Positions 35,418 through 44,976 of a stretch of DNA of 64,000 nt are shown here, one piece after another (position 1 is the stretch's first letter; each line of letters opens with the position of its first letter). Source of the stretch: Methanosphaera sp. ISO3-F5 (GTDB lineage Archaea > Methanobacteriota > Methanobacteria > Methanobacteriales > Methanobacteriaceae). The notes under the pieces are model-generated. The model did not search any database and was not told the DNA's origin. It saw nothing but the letters and a program-made list of their open reading frames with translations. Position numbers and translations under genes: made by a program. The stretch spans positions 248,001 to 312,000 of the forward strand of contig NZ_CP118753.2 in assembly GCF_034480035.2 (NCBI RefSeq), written 5' to 3'.

Positions 35418-36293
35418 ATGGTTGGTAATAAGAAATTAAATCTTGAAATTAATAATGTTCTTTATGATTATAAATTATTTGATACATTAAAATCCGTAAA
35501 ATTAAATAAATCTCAACGTAAAGCTGCTAAGGATTTGGGTATATCACATACGGTTTTAAATCGTAGAATTATTAATGCTGAGAAGTTGTTGTCTGAGAAG
35601 TTGGTGGTTGTTTCAAATAGTGGTTCTCATTTAACAGCGTTTGCATTGAATTTACTTGATGAATATGAATCTTATGAGCGAAGATTGGTTGATGACAATG
35701 TTTGGACGATGGCGGGTGGTTTTGTTTCTTGTGAATTTATTCGAGAATTAGCTAAAGCTTATCATTTGGATGATATAAAAATTATTCAAACTGATTTAGA
35801 AACATCATTGGATTTGGCACGTAAGGGTATTGTGGATATTGTTGGTTTTGACGATCCGGTACAAGCATATATTCGGAATTTGGAACCTGTTGCTTTGGGT
35901 AGGGATAAGTTGATGTTATTGACTCATGATGGTGATGAGTTTAATGATTTGTCTGATTTAAATGGTTTGAAATTTGTTGAGGTTGAGGGTTCTGCTCAAA
36001 GACTTGCCTGGACTACTCTTGCTAACTATGATTTGGATTTTGATATAGTTACTTCTGTTGATTCATTCCATGAAGCTATTTGTATGGTTGAACAAGATTC
36101 TACCCTATATACTTTTATAAATAACAGTCTGTCATATACATATCTTAATACAAATGATATATTATCCGAAGATACTCGTCATATAATAAGCGCTTTGAAT
36201 GTTAAAAATAGTGTTGAAGTAGAAAGTTTCCTTAATTTTGCATCACATAATGCACAAAAATTAACTTCTAAATTTGGTTTCGAACCATTATAA
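35418..36293 (+). CDS. ModE/LysR-like regulator with ligand-binding domain
   Basis: The 291-residue protein has an N-terminal helix-turn-helix (about residues 20-85: SQRKAAKDLGISHTVLNRRI) of the ModE/LysR type, and then a periplasmic-binding-protein-like domain (about 95-290) that opens VWTMAGGFVSCEFIREL. Such proteins sense oxyanions such as molybdate or tungstate, or small metabolites, and control nearby genes. It lies about 750 bp from the metal-dependent fwd operon, which makes a Mo/W link attractive but unproven. I chose the ATG at 35418, since GGTTGAT sits just upstream of it; the frame opens at GTG 35406. It is divergent from the hexuloisomerase gene. Confidence 0.75.
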   Translation: MVGNKKLNLEINNVLYDYKLFDTLKSVKLNKSQRKAAKDLGISHTVLNRRIINAEKLLSEKLVVVSNSGSHLTAFALNLLDEYESYERRLVDDNVWTMAGGFVSCEFIRELAKAYHLDDIKIIQTDLETSLDLARKGIVDIVGFDDPVQAYIRNLEPVALGRDKLMLLTHDGDEFNDLSDLNGLKFVEVEGSAQRLAWTTLANYDLDFDIVTSVDSFHEAICMVEQDSTLYTFINNSLSYTYLNTNDILSEDTRHIISALNVKNSVEVESFLNFASHNAQKLTSKFGFEPL

Positions 36294-36312
36294 AAAAAAA
36301 TTTGAAGAAATA

Positions 36313-37902
36313 TTATTCTTCAAGTCTGAACCTTTTAATTGCAAAATCCTTATCTAAAGATAATACAAATGAAGCTGCACGAGGACCCTGTTTTTTACCC
36401 AAAATTGTTTTATAAATAGCTTGGAAAGCTTTTTGAGGCTTCATACCCAGAGCTTCAAGAACTTCATACATACGATCATGGAATTCAACATCATTATCAA
36501 AAGTTTCATTTTCTAAAACATCAGCCAACTGTCTTAAAAACTCTTTTTGTTCATCATTAATTTCAATACGAGGTAATTTCTTCATAACTTGGAATTTAAC
36601 AAATTTAGGAGCATAAATCTCTAACCAATTGTTAACATATTCTAACCTTTGTAAAAATGTATTTTTATCCCATTCACTTAAATTATCATAACTCACATCT
36701 TCTAATCTTGAAGGTAACTGATGATTATTTTTAAGAATTTCATAAATCTTATCGGATTTACCACTAGCAACTTGATAAGCTACTGTTAAGAATCTGTATG
36801 CTGGTTGGAATGGCATTTCATCAGGTAATTCATTAATTTGGGATATTTCATATATTTTAGTAAGTTTTTCTTTTTCTTTTTCATTACTTGCTTCTTCTAT
36901 TCCATATGCAATTCTTTCTACTCTATCATACTGATCCATCAAATCTAAAAATCCCATTTTAGGTGAAAAATCTTTAGGTTTCAATGGTTTATTTCTGAAT
37001 ATGAAATAATTTAAAGTTTCAGGTTTTCCTATTTTCAGCCAAGCCTCTGGACTAAAGAACACACCTTTTGATTTGCTCATAGCATCACCATCAAGTGTTA
37101 TCCATTCATATGGTACTGGATATGGTGCAGGATAATCAAATATCTCCTCGGATATGATTTTACTAACATCATATGATCCACCACTAGCTGCATGGTCTTT
37201 ACCGAATGGTTCACAGGTAATATTTAATATTTTCCATCTTGCAGCCCATTCTACTCTCCATGTTAATTTACCTTTACCTGTAGTATAATCCATTTCTCCT
37301 TCATGACCACATTCACATTTATATTTTATGGTAGTTCCATCATAGTCATAAGCTTCTGTAGTATTAACTCTTCCACATTCACTACAAATAGGATTATATG
37401 GTAACCAATTATCTTTAAGTGGATGTTCACGATATTGATTGAATATTTCTCTAATACGTTCTGCATTTTCTAATGCAATTTTTGTAGCTTCAGTATAAAA
37501 TCCATTTTTATACATATATGCTCCACTTTTAATTTCAAGATCTTGAATATCAAAAGATTCTAAAGCAGAAGTAAATGGTTTTTGGAAATGTTCAACAAAA
37601 TTGTCACAACAACCTTCAGGACATGGAATTTCATAGTAAGGTTGTCCGAGGTATTTGTCATATGATTCTGGTAAAGGGTAAGGTACTTTTCTTAGAGGAT
37701 CATAATCATCAGCTATCCACAGTGTTCTTGCATTTTCACCTAATTTTCTTAATTCTTTACTTACAGCATTTGCAATGAACACGTCACAACTATTACCTAT
37801 ATGTACTGACCCAGATATTGAAGTTCCACTTCCAATTACGTATTCATCTCTTCCTTCTTTACTTAATTCTTCAGCAATTCTTTCAGTCCAATGTTTACTC
37901 AT
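36313..37902 (-). CDS. lysS: Lysyl-tRNA synthetase, class I
   Basis: The 529-residue enzyme charges tRNA-Lys. The class I signature motifs are intact: HIGN ([11 protein letters not shown], about residue 30) and MSKSKG (about 277). A zinc region with CSECGRVN and CECGHEG (about 172-202) is typical of this archaeal and spirochaete enzyme. The start has GTGAT 4 nt before the ATG. It is unlinked to other translation genes here and is convergent with the regulator upstream. Confidence 0.96.
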   Translation of the reverse strand: MSKHWTERIAEELSKEGRDEYVIGSGTSISGSVHIGNSCDVFIANAVSKELRKLGENARTLWIADDYDPLRKVPYPLPESYDKYLGQPYYEIPCPEGCCDNFVEHFQKPFTSALESFDIQDLEIKSGAYMYKNGFYTEATKIALENAERIREIFNQYREHPLKDNWLPYNPICSECGRVNTTEAYDYDGTTIKYKCECGHEGEMDYTTGKGKLTWRVEWAARWKILNITCEPFGKDHAASGGSYDVSKIISEEIFDYPAPYPVPYEWITLDGDAMSKSKGVFFSPEAWLKIGKPETLNYFIFRNKPLKPKDFSPKMGFLDLMDQYDRVERIAYGIEEASNEKEKEKLTKIYEISQINELPDEMPFQPAYRFLTVAYQVASGKSDKIYEILKNNHQLPSRLEDVSYDNLSEWDKNTFLQRLEYVNNWLEIYAPKFVKFQVMKKLPRIEINDEQKEFLRQLADVLENETFDNDVEFHDRMYEVLEALGMKPQKAFQAIYKTILGKKQGPRAASFVLSLDKDFAIKRFRLEE

Positions 37903-38118
37903 CTATATCACAATAATTCCTTTTTTATAAAATTTAAAGTTAACTAATAAATTAAAATAATTTTTAAATAAAAATAATCTATTTTTCATTATATGAAAAA
38001 ATCATTAATAATATATCTATGTAATTTCTAGTTTATAATTTTATCATAAATAGTCACTTTTTTTAATATTAAAAATATAACTATATAATATATAAAATTT
38101 TTAGTAATGTGAATAAAC

Positions 38119-38772
38119 ATGTATGTAATAATAGTAGGTGCAGGAAGAGTAGGGCTAAATCTTGCAGAATCATTAATACATGAAGGGTTAAGTGTAACAA
38201 TAATTGAAAATGATTCTACAATATCCGAAGAAGTAGCAGAGGAAACTAAAGCAATGGTAATTAATGGTGATGCAACAAGTGTACAAATATTAGAAGATGC
38301 AGATATATCTGATGCTGATGTTTTTGTAGCTGCAACTGGTGATGATAAGGTTAATCTTTTAGCAGCAGTACTTAGTCAAAGTTATAGTAATATTCAAAAA
38401 AGAATTGTCAGAGTAAATGATTTGGAACACGAAAAGGCATTCAAAAATGTTGGAATAGATATTACAGTAAGTCCTGAAGCAGCAGTAGCAAGATACTTGG
38501 AAAGAATAATTACTCGACCAAAAATAGCTGATTTAATAGTTTTAGGAAGAGGTTCAACAGAATTACTTGAATTAAACTTAGAAAATAAGAAGTTATTTGG
38601 AAAAAAAGTTCTGGATTATAGTCCGACTGAAAATTTTATTGTATGTGCTGTTTATGATGATAATGAACTTGTTATTCCTCAACAAGACACATTATTCAAA
38701 GAAAATCAGAAAATATCTGTTATCACAAAATCAAATTATATTCAAGAAGTTACAAAGTTTTTTGCACCATAA
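38119..38772 (+). CDS. trkA: TrkA-type K+ channel regulatory protein
   Basis: The 217-residue cytoplasmic protein gates a potassium transporter according to NAD(H) binding. The NAD-binding domain is IIVGAGRVGLNLAESL (about 3-18) with VINGDATS and AATGDDKVNLLAAVLSQ. The C-terminal TrkA-C domain (about 140-217) reads ADLIVLGRGSTELLELNLENK at its start. The transporter (TrkH) is not adjacent. No clear Shine-Dalgarno precedes the ATG, so translation may start close to the mRNA 5' end. Confidence 0.9.
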   Translation: MYVIIVGAGRVGLNLAESLIHEGLSVTIIENDSTISEEVAEETKAMVINGDATSVQILEDADISDADVFVAATGDDKVNLLAAVLSQSYSNIQKRIVRVNDLEHEKAFKNVGIDITVSPEAAVARYLERIITRPKIADLIVLGRGSTELLELNLENKKLFGKKVLDYSPTENFIVCAVYDDNELVIPQQDTLFKENQKISVITKSNYIQEVTKFFAP

Positions 38773-38850
38773 TCTTTTATTATAAGAGAATGGATTAATA
38801 GGAATAATTCCTATTACTTCTCTGCCTATAGGAGGACAGTACTTTTTTTT

Positions 38851-40152
38851 TTAGTCAAACACTGTTTTTTCAGCTTTATCTAGCCAATTATTAACTATTT
38901 TTATTGCACAATAATTACCACACATGGTACATGTGTCATCAGCTTCTGGTGGTCTTTTGTCTCTGATTGCCTTAGCATCATTAGGCCACATTGCATGTTC
39001 ATATTGTTCTGTCCAATTTAAAGATTTTCTTGCATCAGCCATTTTAATATCTTCTTCTCCAAATCTTTCAAGATCTATTGCAAGGTCTCCTGCATGGGCA
39101 CCTATTCTTGTAGCTATTACTCCTTCACGTACATCTTCTTTATCTGGTAATGCAAGATGTTCTGCTGGTGTAACATAACATATGAAATCTGCACCATATC
39201 TTGCACATTGTGCTGCACCTATTGCGGATACAATATGATCATATGCTGGTGCAATATCGGTTACAATTGGTCCTAGCATATAAAATGGCGCATTTTTACA
39301 CATTTTCTTTTGTATGTTTATGTTAGTTTCAATTTCATTGATTGGTATGTGTCCTGGTCCTTCTACTATTGTTTGCACTCCTCTTTCTCTTGCCCTGTCA
39401 ACAAGTTCTCCTAAAACTATTAGTTCTTGTATTTGTGCACGGTCTGTTGAATCAGTTAATGCTCCTGCTCTCATAGCATTTGCCATACTTAAACATACAT
39501 CATATTCTTCTACTATGTCTAATATTTGATCATAGTTTTCATATAATGGGTTTTCAGCATCGTTGTGCACCATCCATGATGATATGAATGAACCTCCTCT
39601 ACTGACTAATCCTCCTTTTCTTCCTTCTCTTTTTAATCTTTTTAGTGTTTCTCGATTTACTGAACAATGGATTGCCATGAAGTCTATACCATCTTTTGCT
39701 TGTTTTTCAATATTTTTTATCATATCGTCAGGGTCCATGTTTATTGCTGCACCATCATTTTCGATTGCTTCTACGGCAGTTTGGTAAATAGGCACACTTC
39801 CGACAGGTTTGTTGGTATTTTTAAGAACAGTTCTTCTGATATGGTCTAAGTCTCCTCCAATACTTAGTTCCATTAGCGTGTCACAACCTGCTTCTTCGGC
39901 TACTTTTGCTTTTTCTAATTCTTCGTCTAAGTTGCAGATGTCTGTTGATGTTCCTATTGTAGCATTAACTTTTGTTCTTAAATTTTTACCAATACCTACT
40001 GCTACTGTTTCTCTTTGATTATTGTCTGGTATTGCTATGTATCCTTTTGCCACCATTTTTCTTATATATTCAGGATTTAATTTTTCATCTTTTGCAACTT
40101 GTTTCATTGCTTCAGTAATGTTACCGTTTCTTGCTTCGGTCATTTGTGTCAT
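38851..40152 (-). CDS. thiC: Phosphomethylpyrimidine synthase ThiC, copy 2
   Basis: This 433-residue homologue shares the ThiC layout with the copy at 19761. It has [71 protein letters not shown] and [14 protein letters not shown], and ends with the cluster site CTMCGNYC (C-x2-C-x3-C). GGGAG lies 9 nt before the ATG. Two ThiC copies are not needed for one pathway, so one may use a different substrate or be expressed under other conditions. The flanking genes are a TrkA protein and a PfkB kinase, neither linked to thiamine. Confidence 0.92.
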   Translation of the reverse strand: MTQMTEARNGNITEAMKQVAKDEKLNPEYIRKMVAKGYIAIPDNNQRETVAVGIGKNLRTKVNATIGTSTDICNLDEELEKAKVAEEAGCDTLMELSIGGDLDHIRRTVLKNTNKPVGSVPIYQTAVEAIENDGAAINMDPDDMIKNIEKQAKDGIDFMAIHCSVNRETLKRLKREGRKGGLVSRGGSFISSWMVHNDAENPLYENYDQILDIVEEYDVCLSMANAMRAGALTDSTDRAQIQELIVLGELVDRARERGVQTIVEGPGHIPINEIETNINIQKKMCKNAPFYMLGPIVTDIAPAYDHIVSAIGAAQCARYGADFICYVTPAEHLALPDKEDVREGVIATRIGAHAGDLAIDLERFGEEDIKMADARKSLNWTEQYEHAMWPNDAKAIRDKRPPEADDTCTMCGNYCAIKIVNNWLDKAEKTVFD

Positions 40153-40420
40153 TTTTATATACTCCCTTAAATTGTAATTAATTGTGTTCTACACTAAGTT
40201 ATTATGGCCATAATGAACTATTATTAACTTAGTTTATAGGAGTATTTAAAGTTTTTAAGAGTTTTATTTTAAAATTTAAGTTTAATTTACAAATTAAACA
40301 GTTTATTAATTAAATTTTATTGGTGTTTTTCATTTTAATTTATTGAATGGGATATTTTTAAATTAATTTTGAATGTAAAAAAATTAGTTGATAGGGGGAG
40401 GTTAAAAGAAAAATTTTTCT
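40153..40420. other. Intergenic region between thiC copy 2 and the PfkB kinase
   Basis: An AT-rich stretch of 268 bp. TTATTATGGCCATAATGAA at about 40200 contains the palindrome TTATGGCCATAA and lies about 50 bp upstream of the thiC start, so it may be an operator. Nothing else is recognised. Confidence 0.35.
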
Positions 40421-41350
40421 TTAATAATCTGTTTCTGACCATATGTCATTCATTTTATCAAAAGCTTGGTCAGCAGTAGGAATGTTTGTCTGAGTACCTT
40501 GTGTTTCCACGATGTATGATGAAACGGTACTTGCAAATCTTCCACAAGTTTTCAAATCATTATCTCTTAGGTATAAACTTAAGAAAGCTGCCCTGTAAGA
40601 ATCACCCGCACCTGTTGGATCAACTGCTTTTGTTGGAACAACTTCAATATTTATTGGGTCTTCATTTTTAGCATAAATAATACTACCTTTATCTCCAAGG
40701 GTTTGAATTACCATATTAATATCTTCTTCAAGTAAATCTTCAACAGATTTTTCTAGTAAATCACATATATGATCTATTTCATGCTCATTTCCAAAGAGTA
40801 TGTTACAGTTTTTTATCATTTCTTCAAGATTTTTAGTTGTATACAAGTGTAAATCTTGTCCTGGATCAAATGATACTAATTTATTTGATTCATAAGCATA
40901 TTTTCCCGCTTTAATATTGTATTCTGGATCTCCTGTTGCTAAATGAACAGCACGTGCTTGGTCAATGGCAGCTTTAGGAACAGGGCTTGTTTCATATTCC
41001 TTTGCAGCACCCCAATAAAAATAAAACATCTGTTCATCTTCAGGGTTTGTTAATACAAAAGCTGTAGGCGTATTTGCATCTTCTGAAACTATCATATCAG
41101 AAATATCAATACCTTCTTCTATCATTTCTTGTTCGTACTCACTATCCTTAAAGTCTTTACCTATGCATGATATTAAACCAACATCTAACCCCATTTTGCT
41201 CGCGACAACTGCAACATTACCTGCAGCACCACCATGTAATTTTTCCATTTTATCTACAATAGCGGATGTGTTTATTTTTGAAAATTCTTTAACTTCCATA
41301 ATATAATCAAAAGCTGTGTGTCCTAAAACTAGTAAATCCACGTTTTTCAT
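40421..41350 (-). CDS. PfkB-family sugar/nucleoside kinase
   Basis: The 309-residue ribokinase-type enzyme phosphorylates a sugar or nucleoside with ATP. The fold opens VDLLVLGHTAFDYI, has the ribokinase-family motif GGAAGNVAVVASKMG (about residue 40) and the catalytic-site DPTGAGDSYRAAFLSL (about 246). It resembles the archaeal nucleoside kinase branch (MJ0406-like), but substrate cannot be read from the sequence. GGAGG lies 5 nt before the ATG. It is alone, with a shared noncoding module between it and the next gene. Confidence 0.85.
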   Translation of the reverse strand: MKNVDLLVLGHTAFDYIMEVKEFSKINTSAIVDKMEKLHGGAAGNVAVVASKMGLDVGLISCIGKDFKDSEYEQEMIEEGIDISDMIVSEDANTPTAFVLTNPEDEQMFYFYWGAAKEYETSPVPKAAIDQARAVHLATGDPEYNIKAGKYAYESNKLVSFDPGQDLHLYTTKNLEEMIKNCNILFGNEHEIDHICDLLEKSVEDLLEEDINMVIQTLGDKGSIIYAKNEDPINIEVVPTKAVDPTGAGDSYRAAFLSLYLRDNDLKTCGRFASTVSSYIVETQGTQTNIPTADQAFDKMNDIWSETDY

Positions 41351-41430
41351 GTTATCCTCCGAAATACTCTTTAATATGGTTTCTTTTTAAGCGTGTTAAA
41401 ATAAATTGTAATTAACATTGTGTTTATTAT

Positions 41431-41530
41431 TTTGATTTGAACAAAGGCAGAATATTGTTGATAATGAAAAAATATTCTAATTTTTTGTAGTAATACTTTT
41501 TTCTATCTAAAATAATTATGCCAAGTATCC
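41431..41530 (+). repeat. Three-block noncoding module, copy 2
   Basis: The blocks TTTGATTTGAACAAAG (41431), TAATACTTTTTT (41491) and ATGCCAAGTATCC (41518) repeat the order and spacing seen at 7514-7625, about 34 kb away. The module ends 90 bp before the next gene. Confidence 0.4.
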
Positions 41531-41619
41531 TATAATTATTATGTAATTACATAATTATACTATTTGTCATGGAAAAAAATTATTATTAAAAGCTTCAAAA
41601 ATAAGATTAGGTTTTTCAA

Positions 41620-42441
41620 ATGTTTGAACATAAAATATTTACTTATGATAATTTATTATTGGGATTATCCATTTTTTCAGGGTTACTGGTTGGAAGTATA
41701 ATAACCGGTATTTGCATATATTACCATTTAGTAATTTTTGGAGTAAATATTGATGTTTTTATTGCCCCTGTTGTTGCAGGTTTTGTTGAAACATTTGTTT
41801 CAATGTACCTTAGAAAAAAATCTTCCGGAGCAATAAGTGCTATAATTTTGTTCTTCTTAACAAATGGTATAGGCTGGCTTTTCCCATCACAACCTTTAAC
41901 ATTTAATATATTTACTGTTGGAGGTTTTTTATTGATGTTACAGGCAGCATTTCCTTTGTTAATAAATTATTTAATAATTGGGATATTTTTAGCATTCACT
42001 TATTTATTGGGCCTTGGTGGTAGTTTTATTGGTTCAAAGTTTAAAAATCAAAATGATTCTCAGTTAACCTTTAGCGATATTGAAGATACTGCACAATTAA
42101 AATTGCCTATATTAAATTCGAAACCTAATGTTCCTATAGCAAAGTATCATGGTTTGATTTGTGTAGAGGATGTAATAGAATTTGAAGAAAAGAATAGAAA
42201 AGAACAGATTAAATATATAGGATCTAATGTTGAAAATAAAAATATATTGAAGCTTAACGATTATGCAATGTCACGTAAATATATATTACATCTTCTTGAA
42301 GAACAGGCACTTAAATTAAATGCTAATGCAATAATTGAAGTTGAATTTGAATACACAAATTATAATCAGCAAATACCTCCAGACATAATAATAGCTGCAT
42401 ATGGTACCGCAGTAACTATTGATGAACAATACCTTGATTAA
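41620..42441 (+). CDS. Membrane protein with C-terminal YbjQ-like (DUF74) domain
   Basis: The product has 273 residues. Four hydrophobic segments (about 10-45, 45-70, 75-90 and 105-145) make up the first half. The soluble C-terminal half has KYHGLICVEDVIE, ALKLNANAIIEVEFEY and AYGTAVTI, which resemble the YbjQ/DUF74 domain, once called heavy-metal-binding but of unproven function. AGG lies 8 nt before the ATG. It is single and divergent from the kinase upstream and convergent with nrdD. I cannot assign a role. Confidence 0.65.
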   Translation: MFEHKIFTYDNLLLGLSIFSGLLVGSIITGICIYYHLVIFGVNIDVFIAPVVAGFVETFVSMYLRKKSSGAISAIILFFLTNGIGWLFPSQPLTFNIFTVGGFLLMLQAAFPLLINYLIIGIFLAFTYLLGLGGSFIGSKFKNQNDSQLTFSDIEDTAQLKLPILNSKPNVPIAKYHGLICVEDVIEFEEKNRKEQIKYIGSNVENKNILKLNDYAMSRKYILHLLEEQALKLNANAIIEVEFEYTNYNQQIPPDIIIAAYGTAVTIDEQYLD

Positions 42442-42523
42442 ATTATTATTAATTTTAAATTTTTTTCTATTAAAAATGAGTTATTTTAAAAAAGGGGATT
42501 AAAATGATGAGATTCTTTTTTGA

Positions 42524-44839
42524 TTATTGTTCCCATCGTTTTCTGTCAATTAATTCTTGTTTTTTACCAGCATTCCATCCACCGGATGCACTTTCTGAAT
42601 GTCCTACTTGCTGTACATATCCTGTTATACGGTCATACCATTCAACATTTTTTGTTTCTCCACAATGTGTACATGTTGACTGTAATCCTTTCATTAATGT
42701 TTTACAGTTTATACAGAAACTAAGTGCACTACTGTATGCCCAGAATCCGATATCTGTTTTTCTTGCAATTTTGTTTGTTAAGCTCATTAAACTATCTGGG
42801 TCACTGTAACTTTCTCCCATAAATGCGTGGAAGATATGTCCTCCTTGTGTTAATGGATGGTATTCTGATTCAATTTTTATTTTTTCAGGTAGGCTCATAG
42901 GTGTATCTACTGGAACGTGGCTACTGTTTGTGTAGTAAGATGCATTGCTGTCTCCGTTACATATTACTTGGTCTGGATATTTTTCTCTGTCCATGGTTGC
43001 AAATCTGTATGCGGTACTTTCTGCAGGTGTCTGGATTACTCCCCATCTTAGGCCGGTTTCACTTTTAAGTTGGTCTGCCCTATCATTTATGTGTTGTATT
43101 ATTTTATGTCCTAATTTGTTTGATTCCGGATCTTCTAGACCTGCACCTGTTTGTGCTAGTAACATTTCATTTAAACCTACAAATCCGAATGATAATGTAC
43201 TGTTGTCTACTTGGTAGTATGGGTCTTCGCCCATTTTTTGTGTTAGGAATGGTAGTAATTTGTAATCATTTAAGCATTTTAGTGCTCTTTCTCTTCTTAT
43301 TAAAAGTACTTCTTCTACGATTTTCATGTAGTCATCTAGGTAGTCGAAGATTTCGTTTTCGTCTCTTGCATTGTATCCGATACGTGGTAGGTTCATGGTT
43401 ACATATGCTAGGTTTCCTGTTCTAAGACAGTCTTTTTCCCAGTCTCCTGTCCAGTTGTCGGATAATCTGGTTCTGCATCCCATATAGTTTGCATGGTTTC
43501 CCATGTATTTTGGTAACATGTTGATGAAATATGCGGTTCCGAACTTAGCGGATAAGTAGTGTACTCTGTCAATGTCTTCTTGGAATTCTGGTGTTAAGCA
43601 TTCTTTTCTTAGGTAGTATATTGTGTTTGGGAAGAGGTGTGGTTTTCCTTCTGAGTCTCCTTTGATTAGTGCTTCTGTGAATGCTCTTTGTAAAAGTCTT
43701 ACTTCTTTTTCATAGTCTCCGTATACTCCTACTACTTTTCCTCCTGGTCCATATGCTGGTTCGTTTTTCAGGAAGTCTGGGACTGTGAATTCTAATCCTA
43801 CGCTTGTGAATGGTACTTGTCCTCCACGTGCTGCGTATGCCATGTTGAGGTTGAATATTAGCATTTCGACGGATTGTTTGATTTTATCATATGGGAGTCC
43901 TGCTGCAAATGGTGCTACAAATACATTCCATAGACTCATTGCTTGTCCACCACTCATGTTTTGTTGTGCTGCTAGCATTATTTCTCCTGAGTGGTTCATG
44001 AGTGTTTCTATGTGATTTGGTGATCCTGCTACGCTTGTATGGTCTCCTGTTCCATCTACTTTTAGTCCGTATCTTATGAATTGTCTTAAGTCGTGTTGTA
44101 AACAGTTTATTGGTCTTCCTGCGAAGAATTCTAGGTCGTGTATGTGTACTGTTCCGTTCATGTGTGCATCGGCTAGGTGGTGTGGTAGTATGTTTAGGAG
44201 TGTGTATTGTTTTAGGGATTCGTCTGCTACGTATTTGTGTATTGTTTCTGGGTTGTGCATCATGTTTGCATTATCTTTGTTTCCGTTTTCTATTAGGCTT
44301 GTTATGTTGTATACTGGCATTCCTAGTCTTGTGTATTTTCTTCTTAGGGATTCTAGTCCGTTTTCTGTTAGTTTGGTGTTTACCATTTCTCTTATGATTG
44401 GTGCTGTTAGGTAGTCTAGTTGAAGTTTTTTGAGTTCTTTGTATACTTCGTTTGCTATTTTGTTTGCGAGTTTTGGTGTTGTTTGTGTTTCTTGTATTAA
44501 TGTATTTGCTATTTTGGTTTTGTCGAATGCTTCTATTGTGTCTCTTCCTGTTCTTACTCGGAGTGTGTTATTATTGTAGTATTTGTCTGCTAGTTTGGTA
44601 TTTTCTTTTTTTAGTAGTTTATATATGAGATTTTTTATTTCTTTTGTTGTTATGTTGTCATGTGCTTCTTTGGATACTTTATAGGCTATTTTTTCTGCTA
44701 GGCCTAGTGGTATGTTTATCATTATGCATGATTTTATTAGTTTTTCGTAGCTGAATTTTTCTTTTATTCCATCGTTTTTTATTACGTGGATTTCGTTTAA
44801 GTTGTATGTGTCTTGTATTGTTTCAGGATCTTTCATCAT
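42524..44839 (-). CDS. nrdD: Anaerobic ribonucleoside-triphosphate reductase
   Basis: The glycyl-radical enzyme of about 771 residues makes dNTPs without oxygen. An ATP-cone domain fills about residues 15-105 (VIKNDGIKEKFSYEKLIKSC). Catalytic-core stretches include HDLEFFAGRPINCLQHDLRQ and SVAGSPNHIETLMNHSGEI. A four-Cys zinc site (CINCKTLMKGLQSTCTHC) and the glycyl-radical region RITGYVQQVGHS with GGWNAGKKQEL lie at the C-terminus. The open frame starts at a GTG at 44848, but GTGAT there looks like the ribosome site for the ATGs at 44839 or 44836. The activase NrdG is not in this window. Confidence 0.94.
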   Translation of the reverse strand: MMKDPETIQDTYNLNEIHVIKNDGIKEKFSYEKLIKSCIMINIPLGLAEKIAYKVSKEAHDNITTKEIKNLIYKLLKKENTKLADKYYNNNTLRVRTGRDTIEAFDKTKIANTLIQETQTTPKLANKIANEVYKELKKLQLDYLTAPIIREMVNTKLTENGLESLRRKYTRLGMPVYNITSLIENGNKDNANMMHNPETIHKYVADESLKQYTLLNILPHHLADAHMNGTVHIHDLEFFAGRPINCLQHDLRQFIRYGLKVDGTGDHTSVAGSPNHIETLMNHSGEIMLAAQQNMSGGQAMSLWNVFVAPFAAGLPYDKIKQSVEMLIFNLNMAYAARGGQVPFTSVGLEFTVPDFLKNEPAYGPGGKVVGVYGDYEKEVRLLQRAFTEALIKGDSEGKPHLFPNTIYYLRKECLTPEFQEDIDRVHYLSAKFGTAYFINMLPKYMGNHANYMGCRTRLSDNWTGDWEKDCLRTGNLAYVTMNLPRIGYNARDENEIFDYLDDYMKIVEEVLLIRRERALKCLNDYKLLPFLTQKMGEDPYYQVDNSTLSFGFVGLNEMLLAQTGAGLEDPESNKLGHKIIQHINDRADQLKSETGLRWGVIQTPAESTAYRFATMDREKYPDQVICNGDSNASYYTNSSHVPVDTPMSLPEKIKIESEYHPLTQGGHIFHAFMGESYSDPDSLMSLTNKIARKTDIGFWAYSSALSFCINCKTLMKGLQSTCTHCGETKNVEWYDRITGYVQQVGHSESASGGWNAGKKQELIDRKRWEQ

Positions 44840-44976
44840 TTTAATCACATGTTTTTTTTTCTAATATTATTTTTAGTTTTTGTTAATATATAAAAATTAG
44901 TATTTTTAGTTCGTATCTATTCAAATAGTTCGTATTAAAAAGAAATAAAATGTGGGGTGGTTATTAAATAATTCAT

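Noticed and set aside
42504-42809. Plus-strand ORF after the DUF74-like gene
   Set aside because: Antisense to the end of nrdD, whose zinc site and glycyl-radical region account for this stretch.
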